From the NCBI GenBank assembly GCA_964404745.1, contig CAYOLG010000011.1, forward strand, positions 69,049-133,048: DNA of 64,000 bases. The letters are read 5' to 3'. The DNA is from Pelagisphaera sp964404745 (lineage in GTDB: Bacteria > Verrucomicrobiota > Verrucomicrobiia > Opitutales > Opitutaceae). The notes beneath the pieces are model-generated. The model did not search any database. It was not told where the DNA came from and was given only the letters and a program-made list of their open reading frames with translations. Below, one piece after another: positions 63,705-64,000 of the stretch; positions within the stretch are counted from its first letter, which is position 1; each line of letters opens with the position of its first letter. Made by a program: the position numbers and the translations under genes.

Positions 63705-64000
63705 GCTGTAGGAGTGGCCGCCGCGGTACCGCGATCACAATCTAGAATCGGGCGAGGAGGGATTGAGTGAAGTAGAATAGGCATCTTGCCTGTTCCTGAA
63801 ACAGGCCAGTCGCCGCTCTCTGAGCTGTGCCCCGTACGTCCGGAGGCCTGTGCTACCCTTACGTCTGTCACCCCCAACGCTTGTGCGTTGCCGCTTCGCT
63901 ACCGGGCGAAATATGAGCGACATGACCACAAGATCCAACCCCACTCGGATCTGTTCCGGTCCGCGGGGCGCCCGGTCTTGTCGACCTTCGTCTCGGAACT
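63705..64000. other. Terminal intergenic stretch with CAGGC-type repeats
   Basis: Contains TAGGCATCTTGCCT near 63778-63791 and ACAGGCC/GGCCTGT inverted units up to 63853, matching the composite elements at 23488 and 56084. No gene can be read before the window ends. Confidence 0.55.

Overview
The window reads as a chromosomal segment of a marine-type bacterium of the phylum Verrucomicrobiota, most likely class Opitutia. The main reasons are a five-gene Verru_Chthon-type pseudopilin cassette, a Rhodopirellula/Verrucomicrobium-type ECF sigma factor followed by a FecR-domain protein, a planctomycete-type cytochrome c protein, two FGly sulfatases, a remnant with a VPDSG-like sorting tail, and many palindromic REP-like repeats. 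The taxonomic placement is inference; no rRNA gene is present.

Layout. 1-2.1 kb: a hydrolase/phosphoribosyltransferase fusion broken by six in-frame stops, then tRNA-Leu(GAG). 2.3-15.9 kb: mostly housekeeping genes (tsaE-thiL-CPBP protease, mtaB, a VOC protein, a YHYH protein, hisF, a DUF2264-like protein, rho, an acetyl-CoA synthetase). 16.3-23.5 kb: one translationally coupled pseudopilin operon of the Verru_Chthon type, with palindromic repeats inside the 5' coding parts of three genes. 23.5-25.5 kb: SRP RNA, then dnaX with an A10 slippery run and a -1 frame tau extension. 25.6-31 kb: a TPR protein, an EF-hand protein divergent from a two-component system, and an M48 lipoprotein protease. 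31.5-39.4 kb: ECF sigma/FecR, subtilase, cyclase, fdhD, GHL10 hydrolase, methyltransferase. 39.5-40.1 kb: two gene remnants. 40.3-44.8 kb: a TRAP transporter co-transcribed with a cytochrome c/LRR membrane protein. 44.9-54.9 kb: esterase, two sulfatases, a decayed MFS gene, aldo/keto reductase, mtnA, and a cytochrome c/beta-propeller pair. 55.0-62.4 kb: an Ebo-type biosynthesis/traffic cluster (eboA-like, eboB, eboE, eboC, eboD, eboF) plus a zinc-type dehydrogenase. 62.6-63.7 kb: an acyl-lipid desaturase.

How genes work together. The strongest system is the Ebo cluster. It combines a TatD-like hydrolase, a UbiA-like membrane prenyltransferase, a sugar-phosphate cyclase of the dehydroquinate synthase family, a xylose-isomerase-like TIM barrel and an alkaline-phosphatase-superfamily enzyme. 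Its relatives are linked to making or exporting an unknown small molecule, and here it carries an extra dehydrogenase. The sulfatases, esterase and GHL10 protein fit breakdown of sulfated or acetylated polysaccharide. The sigma/FecR pair and the pseudopilin cassette are lineage-typical surface or envelope functions of unknown role.

Repeats. At least four dispersed palindromic repeat families recur across the window (GGACCG type, GATCTCCG type, CAGGC type and a block of about 50 bp). They sometimes sit inside reading frames and often lie next to decayed genes.
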